A stretch of 33,647 nucleotides of DNA from an uncultured Ectothiorhodospiraceae bacterium. GTDB lineage: Bacteria > Pseudomonadota > Gammaproteobacteria > S012-40. The notes beneath the pieces are model-generated. The model worked only from the letters and a program-made list of their open reading frames with translations. It was not told the origin of the DNA and made no database searches. Of this stretch, positions 24,721-33,356 are shown piece by piece. The position numbers and the translations under genes are program-made. The stretch is taken from the NCBI GenBank assembly GCA_945787715.1, contig CALZJE010000046.1, positions 1 through 33,647 of the forward strand. The letters run 5' to 3'. Position 1 is the first letter of the stretch. Every line of letters begins with the position of its first letter.

Positions 24721-27459
24721 TTATCGCTCCTGCGTTTTTAAAAAAACGAGACTAAGCGTCAAATACACAGCGATCAACAACGTTAGTATCATGAAATTTT
24801 GTGTTAGATCTTCAAGTCGTAGTGATTTTGTAAAAGTACCAATACTAATTTGCTGAAAATAGTGGCTGGGAAAGCTATGGCTAAATATTTGAGCGCCTTC
24901 GGTAAGGGATGCTACGGGCGAAAACAGACCAGAAAAATTAACAGCGGGTGTTGTTGTAATAATCGCAGCACCAAATATTGCAGCAATTTGTGTTTTCATG
25001 AACGAAGATATCAATAACCCCAATCCTGTGGTCGCAATTACGTAAAACAATCCACCCAGGAGTAACGTCATTACACTACCTTTGATCGGGACTTGAAATA
25101 AAAGCAGTGCTAATAGTATAAAGCAAGCGAAATTCATGAGAGCAATAATGATATAAGGAAATTGTTTTCCCAAAAGAAATTCCAATCCGCTTACCGGTGT
25201 GGCATAAAGGTTGGTAATAGACCCCATCTCTTTTTCACGAACCACACCGGCGGCAGTCATCATTGCGGGTATCCAAACCAGCAACATCATAATGGTACCG
25301 GGAACAATGGCATATACACTCTTAAAGTCTTGATTATAGCGGAACCGGGTTTCGACACGATAAGCGGACTGAGGTTGTTGGCCATACTCATTGTGAGCTA
25401 GTTGCTCAAGGTAGAATTGATGTATGGCTAAAATATATCCGCGGGCATTATCGGCACGCGCTGGGTTTGTACCGTCTATCCATATGCCAACTTCTGCTGG
25501 TCGACCTCGTTTTATATCTTTACCAAAATCCGGAGGGATTTCGATGCCAAACGAAAGTTGTCCTTTTCGTAAACGATCATCTAAATCTGTGTAACTACTG
25601 ATAGGGATTTGTTGTACAAAGTAACGGGAACCTGTAAAATTTTCGAGATAATTTCGGCTTTCAGGCGTTTGATCTCGGTCGAGTACAGCATAGCTTAAAT
25701 TTTCCGTATCGAAGGTAATTCCGTAACCAAATGCTATCATTAATATAATTGGTCCGAGTAGCGCAAAACCGAGTCGTATAGGATCGCGCTGTATTTCCAT
25801 TCGCTCTCGTCGAGCGTAGGCCCAGGCTCGTGTTAGATTAAAAATAGAATTTGATGGCTCTTTATTCTTTACTTCTAATTCAGAATTTTCAAGCGCGACT
25901 TTACTGGTTTTGATTGAATCCGTTTTGTCACTTACAGATTCCTGGAGGTAAGAAATAAAAGTTTCTTCGAGGCTTTCACTACCGTGCTCCTGTACCAATT
26001 GCTCAGGTACGCCTTGTGCCAAAACCTTGCCTGCATGCATTAGTGAAATTCGATCACAGCGTTCTGCTTCATGCATAAAATGGGTTGAAATAAATATTGT
26101 GACACCATCTTCACGTGAAAGCTGAATCAATAATTCCCAGAACTGATCTCTAGCTATGGGGTCAACACCCGAAGTAGGCTCATCAAGAATCAACATCTCC
26201 GGCTGGTGAATTACCGCTACAGCTAACGAAAGACGTTGACGTATCCCCATGGGTAATTTTTCCGTCAATTCATCAATGACATTGGTGAGACCAAATCGTT
26301 GTACCATTTCCTCTACACGTTGTGGGATGAGCTGTTTAGGAATATGAAATATTCGGGCATGTAATGCTAGATTTTGACGAACAGTTAACTCAGTATATAA
26401 GGAAAAGGATTGAGACATATAACCAACACGTTTCCGCGTTTTAATATCATTAACATTGACGGTTTCGCCAAAAAGCAATGCATCGCCTTCTGACGCAGGC
26501 AGCAGTCCGGTAAGCATTTTCATGGTTGTCGTTTTCCCACAACCATTAGATCCCAGGAAGCCAAAAATTTCACCGCGTTCAATTCGAAAGCTGACATTAT
26601 CGACAGCTGTGAAGCTATCAAATTTTCGTGTAAGATTTCGTGCTTCTATTGCGGTGTTTTCACTATGTTGCTTCCGCTGAGGAATGGTAAGCGCTTTATG
26701 TTTGCTGCGTTTTTCTATGGGTAGTAAAGCAATGAAAGCCGCTTCAAGATTATTTTTATTGGTTTTCTGTTTTAGTTCGTCAGGAGTTCCATATGCCAGA
26801 ATATTGCCGGCATCCATGGCTATTAACCAATCGAATTTATCCGCTTCATCCATATAAGCGGTTGCTACAATAACGCTCATGTCAGAACGTCGGCTGCGAA
26901 TCAGCTCAATAAGTTCCCAGAATTGACGTCGGGAAAGAGGGTCTACTCCTGTGGTTGGTTCATCAAGGATTAGTAATTGAGGATCATGGATAAGCGCACA
27001 GCATAAACCCAGTTTCTGTTTCATACCGCCAGAGAGCTTTCCGGCGGGACGATCTATGAAAGGTAAAAGCCCTGTGCTTTCCAGTAGCTCCTGAATGCGC
27101 CAGGTCCGTTCATCTTGCGATAGCCCGAACAGTCTGCCAAAAAAATCTACATTCTCGAACACAGACAAGGTCATATAAAGATTATGTCCCAGGCCTTGCG
27201 GCATATAAGCGATACGTGGACATATTTTTTTTCGAAATCGTTTATGAGCGATGTTGCCATCAAGTACTGTGACGGTGCCCTGTTGAATTTTTCGTACCCC
27301 TGATATTATTGCCAACAATGTTGACTTGCCAACCCCATCAGGACCTATTAAGCCAACCATACATCCCGAAGGAATATCAAGATTCACATTGTTGACAGCA
27401 TTGGTTTTACCGTAACAATGTGAGAGTTCTGAAATTTGTGCGATGTATTGTTGGTTCAT
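24721..27459 (-). CDS. rbbA: RbbA-type fused double ABC ATPase and ABC-2 permease
   Basis: A 912-residue protein, the length of Escherichia coli RbbA/YhiH. Domain 1 has Walker [10 protein letters not shown] (38-46), signature [10 protein letters not shown] (about 145) and Walker [14 protein letters not shown]. Domain 2 has Walker [10 protein letters not shown] (about 306), a degenerate signature [11 protein letters not shown] (about 405; family-typical, lacking SGG) and Walker [14 protein letters not shown]. After a linker, residues about 550-905 form an ABC-2 permease with an N-terminal helix, periplasmic loop and five C-terminal helices (including [17 protein letters not shown]). In E. coli RbbA was described as ribosome-associated; gene order with an HlyD adaptor and YhhJ points to export. 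It starts two bases after the adaptor stop. Confidence 0.9.
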   Translation of the reverse strand: MNQQYIAQISELSHCYGKTNAVNNVNLDIPSGCMVGLIGPDGVGKSTLLAIISGVRKIQQGTVTVLDGNIAHKRFRKKICPRIAYMPQGLGHNLYMTLSVFENVDFFGRLFGLSQDERTWRIQELLESTGLLPFIDRPAGKLSGGMKQKLGLCCALIHDPQLLILDEPTTGVDPLSRRQFWELIELIRSRRSDMSVIVATAYMDEADKFDWLIAMDAGNILAYGTPDELKQKTNKNNLEAAFIALLPIEKRSKHKALTIPQRKQHSENTAIEARNLTRKFDSFTAVDNVSFRIERGEIFGFLGSNGCGKTTTMKMLTGLLPASEGDALLFGETVNVNDIKTRKRVGYMSQSFSLYTELTVRQNLALHARIFHIPKQLIPQRVEEMVQRFGLTNVIDELTEKLPMGIRQRLSLAVAVIHQPEMLILDEPTSGVDPIARDQFWELLIQLSREDGVTIFISTHFMHEAERCDRISLMHAGKVLAQGVPEQLVQEHGSESLEETFISYLQESVSDKTDSIKTSKVALENSELEVKNKEPSNSIFNLTRAWAYARRERMEIQRDPIRLGFALLGPIILMIAFGYGITFDTENLSYAVLDRDQTPESRNYLENFTGSRYFVQQIPISSYTDLDDRLRKGQLSFGIEIPPDFGKDIKRGRPAEVGIWIDGTNPARADNARGYILAIHQFYLEQLAHNEYGQQPQSAYRVETRFRYNQDFKSVYAIVPGTIMMLLVWIPAMMTAAGVVREKEMGSITNLYATPVSGLEFLLGKQFPYIIIALMNFACFILLALLLFQVPIKGSVMTLLLGGLFYVIATTGLGLLISSFMKTQIAAIFGAAIITTTPAVNFSGLFSPVASLTEGAQIFSHSFPSHYFQQISIGTFTKSLRLEDLTQNFMILTLLIAVYLTLSLVFLKTQER

Positions 27460-27461
27460 TA

Positions 27462-28439
27462 TTAGTTAGCTTGTTGTAAATGTTCTGGCCAATCTATGTT
27501 TGAATCCAAACGTAGAATGGCAACACCGGGTATACCCGTCTTGCCAAGCTCAGCGTGAGTTCTGAGCAATTCAGTGTCAAGCTTGACTTTTATCCGAAAA
27601 GTTAATTTTTCTCGCTCTGTACGAGTCTCAACTTCTTTAGGTGTAAATTGCGCGCGAGGAGCAACGAAAGAGACGTTCGCAGGAATGACTAAATTTTCTA
27701 AACTATCAATAATGACACGTGCGTCAGTTCCCACGCTTACCTTAGTTGCCTGCTGTATGGGTAAAAAAATCGTCATATAAACATCTAATGGATTTAGGAC
27801 TGTTAGTACTTTTCCGCCATTTGGTAAAACTTCACCTGGCTCCACAAGTCGATATAATACCCGTCCGGAAATTGGCGATCTAAGAACACTTTCGTCGAGC
27901 TGAGCTTTGAGGAATTCAGTGTTCGCTATGGCGGCTTCGATAGCAGCATCAGCATTGGAGAGCTGGGCACGAGACGCCGCTAAAGTGGCATTGGCAGTTT
28001 GTACGAGTGTTTCAACACGCTGTAATTGTTCGAGGGAAATACTATCGTTTTCATAGAGTCCTTTTGAGCGAGTGAGGTCTTTTCTTGCTAGCATAAGTTC
28101 ACTTTTTCGTTGTGCTATTACCGCTAATGCGTAAAACCGTTGTTGTTGAGCGCTGCGAACTTCAGCCTCTGCCCTTCGTACTTGTGCGCTCAGTTCTTTG
28201 GTATCAATACTTGCGAGCACTTGATTCGCTTCAACCTTATCGCCTTCTTTAACAGTAATGTTTTTAAGTCGGCCGCCTATTTTTGTTGTAATGTCAACTT
28301 CAACTGCTTCGAGTCTGCCATTGCTTGATGCGAATCCTGCTGGCAGTTCGGGTTCTTGAGTGACTTGCAGAATATAACCACCACCAACAATGATTATAAT
28401 CAACAATACGGCGGGTATTTTCCAAGGTTTTTTATGCAT
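27462..28439 (-). CDS. yhiI: HlyD-family membrane fusion (adaptor) protein, YhiI-like
   Basis: The ATG at 28439 gives 325 residues ([10 protein letters not shown]); a TTG at 28454 would add five. It has one N-terminal transmembrane helix (about 8-25), then a biotinyl/lipoyl-like strand region with [19 protein letters not shown] (about 55-73) and a long coiled-coil hairpin (about 85-190, [18 protein letters not shown]). A second lipoyl half ([22 protein letters not shown]) and a beta-barrel domain with [20 protein letters not shown] follow. This is the adaptor that joins an inner-membrane exporter to a TolC channel. It precedes the RbbA-like gene by two bases and follows glgP by 18-33 bases. 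Confidence 0.9.
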   Translation of the reverse strand: MHKKPWKIPAVLLIIIIVGGGYILQVTQEPELPAGFASSNGRLEAVEVDITTKIGGRLKNITVKEGDKVEANQVLASIDTKELSAQVRRAEAEVRSAQQQRFYALAVIAQRKSELMLARKDLTRSKGLYENDSISLEQLQRVETLVQTANATLAASRAQLSNADAAIEAAIANTEFLKAQLDESVLRSPISGRVLYRLVEPGEVLPNGGKVLTVLNPLDVYMTIFLPIQQATKVSVGTDARVIIDSLENLVIPANVSFVAPRAQFTPKEVETRTEREKLTFRIKVKLDTELLRTHAELGKTGIPGVAILRLDSNIDWPEHLQQAN

Positions 28440-28472
28440 CTCAGTCACTGTCAAACTCCAGTATTTTTTGGT

Positions 28473-31001
28473 TTAATTCGACCACCAAAGAATTAAATTA
28501 CTTTCCGTTGGCACAAATGCTTGTGGATGATAAGGAATAATACGCGGTGTAAAATCAGTCGCCGGCCGTTGTGTGGTTAGCTCAATACTATAGAGATAGC
28601 CATTTGTGGCGCCTGGGATTTCAACGCCGCGCGACATTATCTGACAAGTCATCTCATTATCATGGTTCGCATCAGCATATAATTGTACTTGAATGGCTTC
28701 AGGAGAAATGTCACCGAGATATACTTGTATCTCCATGTTTATTAAATCCGCTTCTCTACGAATCTCTCTGTTTCCCCAATGCATACCTTGCCAGTGATGA
28801 TTTAAATCAAGTTCCCAATTGCTTAGCTCAATTGCTAACTGTGCATTTTTTTCACTACGTTGGTGAAAGCTTGTAGAAGCGGGAAGATACAGTTGATCGA
28901 TGTATTCACGCACCATACGATTTGTACTGAATTTTGGCGCTAGTTGAGCCATACTCGCGCGTATGCGAGCCACCCATGCTTGGGGAATCCCTAAGTTATC
29001 GCGGTCGTAAAATAGGGGAATAATTTGATGTTCTAACAAATCATAAAGCCGTTCCGATTCAATCTCATCCCAGTTTGATTCATTTTGCTGATTGCCATCG
29101 CTCAGCGCCCATCCAACATCTTCGGAGTAAGCCTCGGCCCACCAGCCATCTAGCTCCGAGAGGTTGAGTCCTCCATTTACTAAAACTTTCATGCCGCTGG
29201 TACCACATGCTTCCCATGGTCGGCGTGGTGTGTTAATCCACACGTCCACACCTTGTACCATTTCTTGAGCAAGGGAAATATCGTAATCCTCAACAAAAAC
29301 AGCATGCATTCGAACATTAGCACAGGTAACAAACTGCTCCCATTGTTGTATGAGTTTCTTGCCGATATTATCGTGTGGATGTGCTTTACCGGCGACAATA
29401 ATCTGTACGGGGCGTTCTGAATTAGTTAGTAAACGGGTGAGACGTTGCACATCTTGTAGTAATAAATTAGGACGTTTGTATTCAGCAAAACGACGAGCAA
29501 ATCCTAAGGTTAATGTATTTGGATCCAAAACATCTTGTGCTTGAGCAATGACGTCAGGTTTTTCACCACGCTGGCCAAGTTGTCTTGCAAGCCGGTTACG
29601 CGCATGATGAACGAGATCTGCACGTTCTTGTCCACGAAAGGTCCAAAGTGTTTCGTTACTTAAATCTTCAATAGCATTACTCAATCCTTCTTCAGTACCA
29701 AGCCAGCGCTCTTTGCCACAAGCTTTCGTCCATATTTTGTCAGCCCAGGACGAATCCCAGGAGGGAACATGAACACCATTGGTAATGTAACTGATCGGGA
29801 CTTCATACAGTGGCCAACGTGGATAAATATTTTGGAAAATGTGACGGCTGACTTCGCCATGCAAACGACTGACACCATTACTTAAAGCACAGGTACGTAT
29901 GGCTAAGTAAGCCATATTAAACGGTTCACTATTGTGTTCCGGGTTCAAACGACCCAGCGCGCCCAATTGTTCTGGTGTAACATCCACTCTTTGCGCAAAA
30001 ACAGTCGCATACTTCAGAATTAAATCAGTATCGAAGGTATCGAAACCTGCTGTAACAGGTGTGTGAGTTGTAAATACGTTACCAGCTCGGGTGGCCCATA
30101 GCGCTTGCCAAAAGCTAACATTATTTTTATTCATAAAAAATCGAGCGCGTTCCAAGGTTACAAAGGCAGCGTGTCCTTCATTTAGATGACAAACGTCTAT
30201 ATCTAGATTCAGCGCTTCTAGTACTCGCCAGCCACCAATGCCTAATGCTATTTCTTGCACTAACCGTGACTCCTGGCCACCGCCATACAATTTACTCGTG
30301 ATGCCACGATCACCCGGGTTATTCATCGGATCATTGCTATCCAGTAAATATAATGTAATTCGTCCAACTTGAGCTTGCCAGACACGTAAACGTACTGAGC
30401 GGCCGGGGAAATCCAGCACGACATGTAGCCATGCCCCAGATTTTGCTTGTACTGGTTGAATGGGTAAACTACTTGAGTCGTTGTATGGATAGACTTCCTG
30501 TTGCCATCCGTTTTTGTCTAATATTTGACGGAAGTAACCTTCCTGATAAAGCAAGCCGATAGCAACAATGGGTACACCCAGATCACTGGCTGCCTTGAGA
30601 TAGTCACCGGCGAGTATACCTAAGCCACCTGCATACAGTGGCAAGGAACTACCAAGGCCAAACTCCATACTGAAATAGGCGATTTTTTTTAGTTTGGTGT
30701 GTGAATGATTTTCATCATACCAAGTCGATTGGGAGGTATATTCTTCATGAGCATTTGCGAGGTGTTGAAGGCGCTGTATAAATGTTGCGTCGTTTGCCAG
30801 ATCGTCTAAACGTTGCTGGCTAAGATTTTGTAAAACAGCATGAGGATTCTCTGTTTGTTCCCATATTTCAGAGTCCATAGTATTCCATATTTCATCCCCA
30901 ACATGACTCCAAACCCATCTTAAATCTGTTACCAGATCAATAAAAGGCACAAGTTCATTTGGAAAATTTCTCGTAGGAAAATGGCTACTATTATTTTTCA
31001 T
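28473..31001 (-). CDS. glgP: Alpha-glucan phosphorylase
   Basis: An 842-residue cytoplasmic enzyme of the GT35 phosphorylase family, in the subgroup with an N-terminal DUF3417-type region (residues about 15-110, PFIDLVTDLRWVWSHVG). It cleaves alpha-1,4-glucan with phosphate to give glucose 1-phosphate. Motifs seen: AYFSMEFGLGSSLPLYAGGL (about 108), CHLNEGHAAF (about 267), THTPVTAGFD (about 313), GFARRFAEYKRP (about 495) and the PLP-binding region WEACGTSGMK (Lys about residue 606). The ATG at 31001 follows GGCGGAG. It lies 18-33 bases upstream of the HlyD gene on the same strand, so it is probably co-transcribed with the exporter operon, though function does not obviously link. Confidence 0.92.
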   Translation of the reverse strand: MKNNSSHFPTRNFPNELVPFIDLVTDLRWVWSHVGDEIWNTMDSEIWEQTENPHAVLQNLSQQRLDDLANDATFIQRLQHLANAHEEYTSQSTWYDENHSHTKLKKIAYFSMEFGLGSSLPLYAGGLGILAGDYLKAASDLGVPIVAIGLLYQEGYFRQILDKNGWQQEVYPYNDSSSLPIQPVQAKSGAWLHVVLDFPGRSVRLRVWQAQVGRITLYLLDSNDPMNNPGDRGITSKLYGGGQESRLVQEIALGIGGWRVLEALNLDIDVCHLNEGHAAFVTLERARFFMNKNNVSFWQALWATRAGNVFTTHTPVTAGFDTFDTDLILKYATVFAQRVDVTPEQLGALGRLNPEHNSEPFNMAYLAIRTCALSNGVSRLHGEVSRHIFQNIYPRWPLYEVPISYITNGVHVPSWDSSWADKIWTKACGKERWLGTEEGLSNAIEDLSNETLWTFRGQERADLVHHARNRLARQLGQRGEKPDVIAQAQDVLDPNTLTLGFARRFAEYKRPNLLLQDVQRLTRLLTNSERPVQIIVAGKAHPHDNIGKKLIQQWEQFVTCANVRMHAVFVEDYDISLAQEMVQGVDVWINTPRRPWEACGTSGMKVLVNGGLNLSELDGWWAEAYSEDVGWALSDGNQQNESNWDEIESERLYDLLEHQIIPLFYDRDNLGIPQAWVARIRASMAQLAPKFSTNRMVREYIDQLYLPASTSFHQRSEKNAQLAIELSNWELDLNHHWQGMHWGNREIRREADLINMEIQVYLGDISPEAIQVQLYADANHDNEMTCQIMSRGVEIPGATNGYLYSIELTTQRPATDFTPRIIPYHPQAFVPTESNLILWWSN

Positions 31002-31350
31002 ACTCCGCCGGACTCTTTTTCAAACTTTCAAGGTGAGGCCATTTATTTTATTCTTTAGATGAATACTTATTATAGTATAAGCATAGACCATCGAATCAAA
31101 AACATATATTAAGTTAATTATTGGAAGTCGATTAGTGAAGTATGTTTGGTGTCAATAATTTAACGATTCAGGTTTTTGTAGGAAATTGTATCACCATGGA
31201 AAGGATTATTTTTCGACGTTATTTTTAATAACGTAGCAGTTACGTCAGGCATTACTAGCACTTGATAAAAAATGATTTCTACTCTATTACATATATAGAG
31301 AATAATATAAATAACTGGCATAAAAGAGAAAGAAATTCAGGATAGCAGTT
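31002..31350. other. Divergent intergenic region upstream of glgP
   Basis: AT-rich leader between the leftward glgP operon and the rightward genes. It holds a small inverted repeat CTTAT-TATAGT-ATAAG (31066-31081) that may overlap the glgP promoter, and the promoter-like block at 31261-31300. Confidence 0.5.
31261..31300 (+). promoter_or_regulatory. Promoter-like 40-bp block, copy 1
   Basis: Starts CTTGATAAAAAATGATTTCT and continues ACTCTATTACATATATAGAG. It matches 32339-32378 at about 33 of 40 positions. Both lie 24-90 bases upstream of rightward reading frames. TTGATA and TACATA/TATATA could serve as -35 and -10 boxes, with a somewhat long gap. The conserved TTTCTACTC centre might be a regulator site. 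Confidence 0.5.
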
Positions 31351-31449
31351 GTGCCATCGCACGCTATTAAAATGAATACCGAGCAACGAAATGGCATGTT
31401 GAAGATGTTTCGTAGCATGCTCAATGAAATTGAGAAAAAATATGGCTAA
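31351..31449 (+). CDS. Possible small protein of 32 residues
   Basis: GTG start, sequence MPSHAIKMNTEQRNGMLKMF then RSMLNEIEKKYG, with CAGGAT about 12 bases upstream. It is amphipathic and helical. No family recognised. Its support is position, just downstream of the promoter-like block and 116 bases before the flavodoxin gene. It could be a leader peptide or a chance frame. Confidence 0.3.
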   Translation: MPSHAIKMNTEQRNGMLKMFRSMLNEIEKKYG

Positions 31450-31565
31450 TTGGTGAACTTAAAGGTTTTATCATTTTCATGGCACTTCTTGTTTCTCACC
31501 TGAGTTCCCCGCCAGGTTAAGAGATGATTACGCAGTGTATAGGACTCACCGGGAAAAATTAAGTA

Positions 31566-32117
31566 ATGACTATACTTATTCTTTATGGAACATTAGAAGG
31601 GCAAACGGCCAAAGTTGCAGAGCGTATGGCAGACACCCTCCGTAACAAAGGTCAACAAGTTACTACGCTATCTGTTGAACAATTGCCTACCAACTTTGAA
31701 GTAAATAACTTTGACGCCACCATCATCGGTGGCTCTATACACATGGGAGATTATCCTAACCAGTTAAAAAAGTTTGTTATGACAAATTTAGATTGGCTTA
31801 ATAATGTGCCATCCGCTTTTTTTACCGTGTGTATGGGTATACATAGCCAACATGTAGAAACGAGGGAAGAAGCAGGGCACTTTGGTGAGGATTTTGTCGC
31901 ACAATCTGGTTGGCATCCAAAGCTCATTGAAACCTTCGCAGGTGCAGTGAAATATACCCAGTATAACTTCGTTACGCGCTTCATTATGAAACTGATTTCC
32001 AAACGAGAAGGCGGTAGCACTGATACTTCACATGATCATGAATACACAGACTGGGAAACGGTAGATTGTTTCGCCGAAAAATTTATGGCGGTGATAGCAG
32101 AGCTGGAAAGGATTTAA
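31566..32117 (+). CDS. hemG: HemG-like flavodoxin (menaquinone-dependent protoporphyrinogen oxidase family)
   Basis: A 183-residue long-chain flavodoxin-like protein. The FMN phosphate loop is YGTLEGQTAKVAE (residues 7-19). It also has the HemG-type stretches IIGGSIHMGDYPNQLKKFV (about 53-71), VPSAFFTVCMGI (about 80-91), FAGAVKYTQYNFVTRFIMKL (about 124-143) and GGSTDTSHDHEYTDWETV (about 148-165). These follow Escherichia coli HemG in order and spacing, with nearly the same length (181). HemG oxidises protoporphyrinogen IX to protoporphyrin IX for haem synthesis, passing electrons to respiratory quinone at the inner membrane. Some family members have other roles, and no other haem gene is nearby, so the physiological substrate is likely but not proven. 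Confidence 0.8.
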   Translation: MTILILYGTLEGQTAKVAERMADTLRNKGQQVTTLSVEQLPTNFEVNNFDATIIGGSIHMGDYPNQLKKFVMTNLDWLNNVPSAFFTVCMGIHSQHVETREEAGHFGEDFVAQSGWHPKLIETFAGAVKYTQYNFVTRFIMKLISKREGGSTDTSHDHEYTDWETVDCFAEKFMAVIAELERI

Positions 32118-32144
32118 TTAAGGGAAAATCATAGAAGGTGAGCT

Positions 32145-32322
32145 ATGAATTTTAACTGCACTTTTTAGTCAAGCTCTGGAAAGTTTCTGGTTAGTGGTCG
32201 GTGTTCTTTTTACTCTTGGTGGCATGTGGGGACTATAAAACGTAAACATTGCATTGACGCCGCTTATATTGGTAAAAGTAGGGCTGTTTCTTCTTATATC
32301 TGCGTTGAAGCGTAAGAAGTGA
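32145..32322 (+). pseudogene. Decayed small two-helix membrane protein
   Basis: An ATG at 32145 with AAGGTGAG upstream hits a stop after seven codons. The +1 frame from 32149 reads ILTALFSQALESFWLVVGVL, FTLGGMWGL, stop, then NVNIALTPLILVKVGLFLLI and SALKRKK before TGA. Joined, this would be a protein of about 57 residues with two transmembrane helices and a basic tail (positive-inside). One frameshift and one in-frame TAA break it. It lies 27 bases after the hemG-like stop and probably was its downstream partner. Confidence 0.45.
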
Positions 32323-32338
32323 AGAGAAATAACCGCCG

Positions 32339-32378
32339 CTTGATGAAAAAATATTTCTACTCAATTACATCTATAAAA
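32339..32378 (+). promoter_or_regulatory. Promoter-like 40-bp block, copy 2
   Basis: Starts CTTGATGAAAAAATATTTCT and continues ACTCAATTACATCTATAAAA. It is a near copy of 31261-31300. It ends 23 bases before the ATG of the TusA/DsrE-type lipoprotein gene, the distance expected for its promoter and leader. Confidence 0.5.
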
Positions 32379-32401
32379 ATCTGTGCATGAAGGAGAGGGA
32401 G

Positions 32402-33142
32402 ATGAAAAAGATTTTATCGATTGCTTTGTTCTTGTGCCTCATCGGGTGCGCGACAAAAAATGTTGTTTATAAGCCTGTACTGGAAGGTACAAGATCAGCG
32501 AATTTGACCCTCGACGTTCGCGGGAAAACAATAACTACCTATATGGCTTACCACGCAGAGAAACGTTTATCTTCAATGAAAAATGGTGAAATATTGGAAC
32601 TGGTGACGGGTAACTACGAAGCGTTTGAAAGTGATTTGAGAGCATGGACGCGAAAAAGAGGTTATCCCATACTGGAGGTGGAAAAGAACTCAGAATATGA
32701 ACGCTATTACATCGAAAAAGCCACACCAAAGAAAAATCCCACTAAAGTTGCGATGATCATTTCTGATCCTGGATTGACTACATTACTTTCACCACTGGGA
32801 TTCTCTTTGGCCGCGGCTCTGGAAGGCGCTGAAGTACATATTTATTTTCAGGGGCCTGCAGTCAAAATGTTTGAGCAAGGATTTAAAGCCCAGCTGAGCG
32901 GATGGTCGCGCCCTTTTAGTATGTTTGCACGTGATGAAATAGAAGCGACAGGGCATAGCCCACCTCAGGAAAAGTTAAGGCAATTGCGTAGTCTTGGTGC
33001 GAAATTGTATATATGTGCACCGTCACTCGATTACTTCGGTACTGATAGAAGTAATTTTATATTTGAAGATATACCAGTCGTCGCATATCTTACCTTTATG
33101 GAAATAGTCAGTGAAGCGGATGTACAATTTTTTCTGCAGTAG
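32402..33142 (+). CDS. Lipoprotein with TusA-like and DsrE-like domains
   Basis: The ATG at 32402 is chosen over 32387 because AAGGAGAGGG sits just upstream and MKKILSIALFLCLIGC is a typical lipoprotein signal (lipobox LIGC, Cys16, Ala at +2, so outer-membrane sorting expected). Residues about 36-105 follow the TusA fold (LTLDVRG ... LSSMKNGEILELVTGNYEAF ... DLRAWTRKRGYPILEVE), but the usual Cys-Pro after LDxRGLx is Ile-Thr (44-45). Residues about 113-246 resemble DsrE/DsrF (VAMIISDPGLTTLLSPLGFS, EGAEVHIYFQGPAV, GAKLYICAPSLDYFG) and keep one Cys (205). TusA and DsrE normally relay sulfur in the cytoplasm; a membrane-anchored exported version would be unusual. A role in envelope thiol or sulfur chemistry is inference. 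Confidence 0.75.
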   Translation: MKKILSIALFLCLIGCATKNVVYKPVLEGTRSANLTLDVRGKTITTYMAYHAEKRLSSMKNGEILELVTGNYEAFESDLRAWTRKRGYPILEVEKNSEYERYYIEKATPKKNPTKVAMIISDPGLTTLLSPLGFSLAAALEGAEVHIYFQGPAVKMFEQGFKAQLSGWSRPFSMFARDEIEATGHSPPQEKLRQLRSLGAKLYICAPSLDYFGTDRSNFIFEDIPVVAYLTFMEIVSEADVQFFLQ

Positions 33143-33356
33143 ATTTGGTGAAAAATAAACCATTGACGAAATCTATGTTTCGGTTGACTATATATGTTGT
33201 GGGGTAATTCACTGAGATTTGAATGTTTTAACTAATTTATTCTCGGATAGGCTCTCAGTATTATAAAAGTAGGTTTCATAATTGCTTAAATTATTCTTGT
33301 TAAATCATATATATGTTTTATGACGTTAGGGCTTACTTTAAAAGAAGCAAATTACT

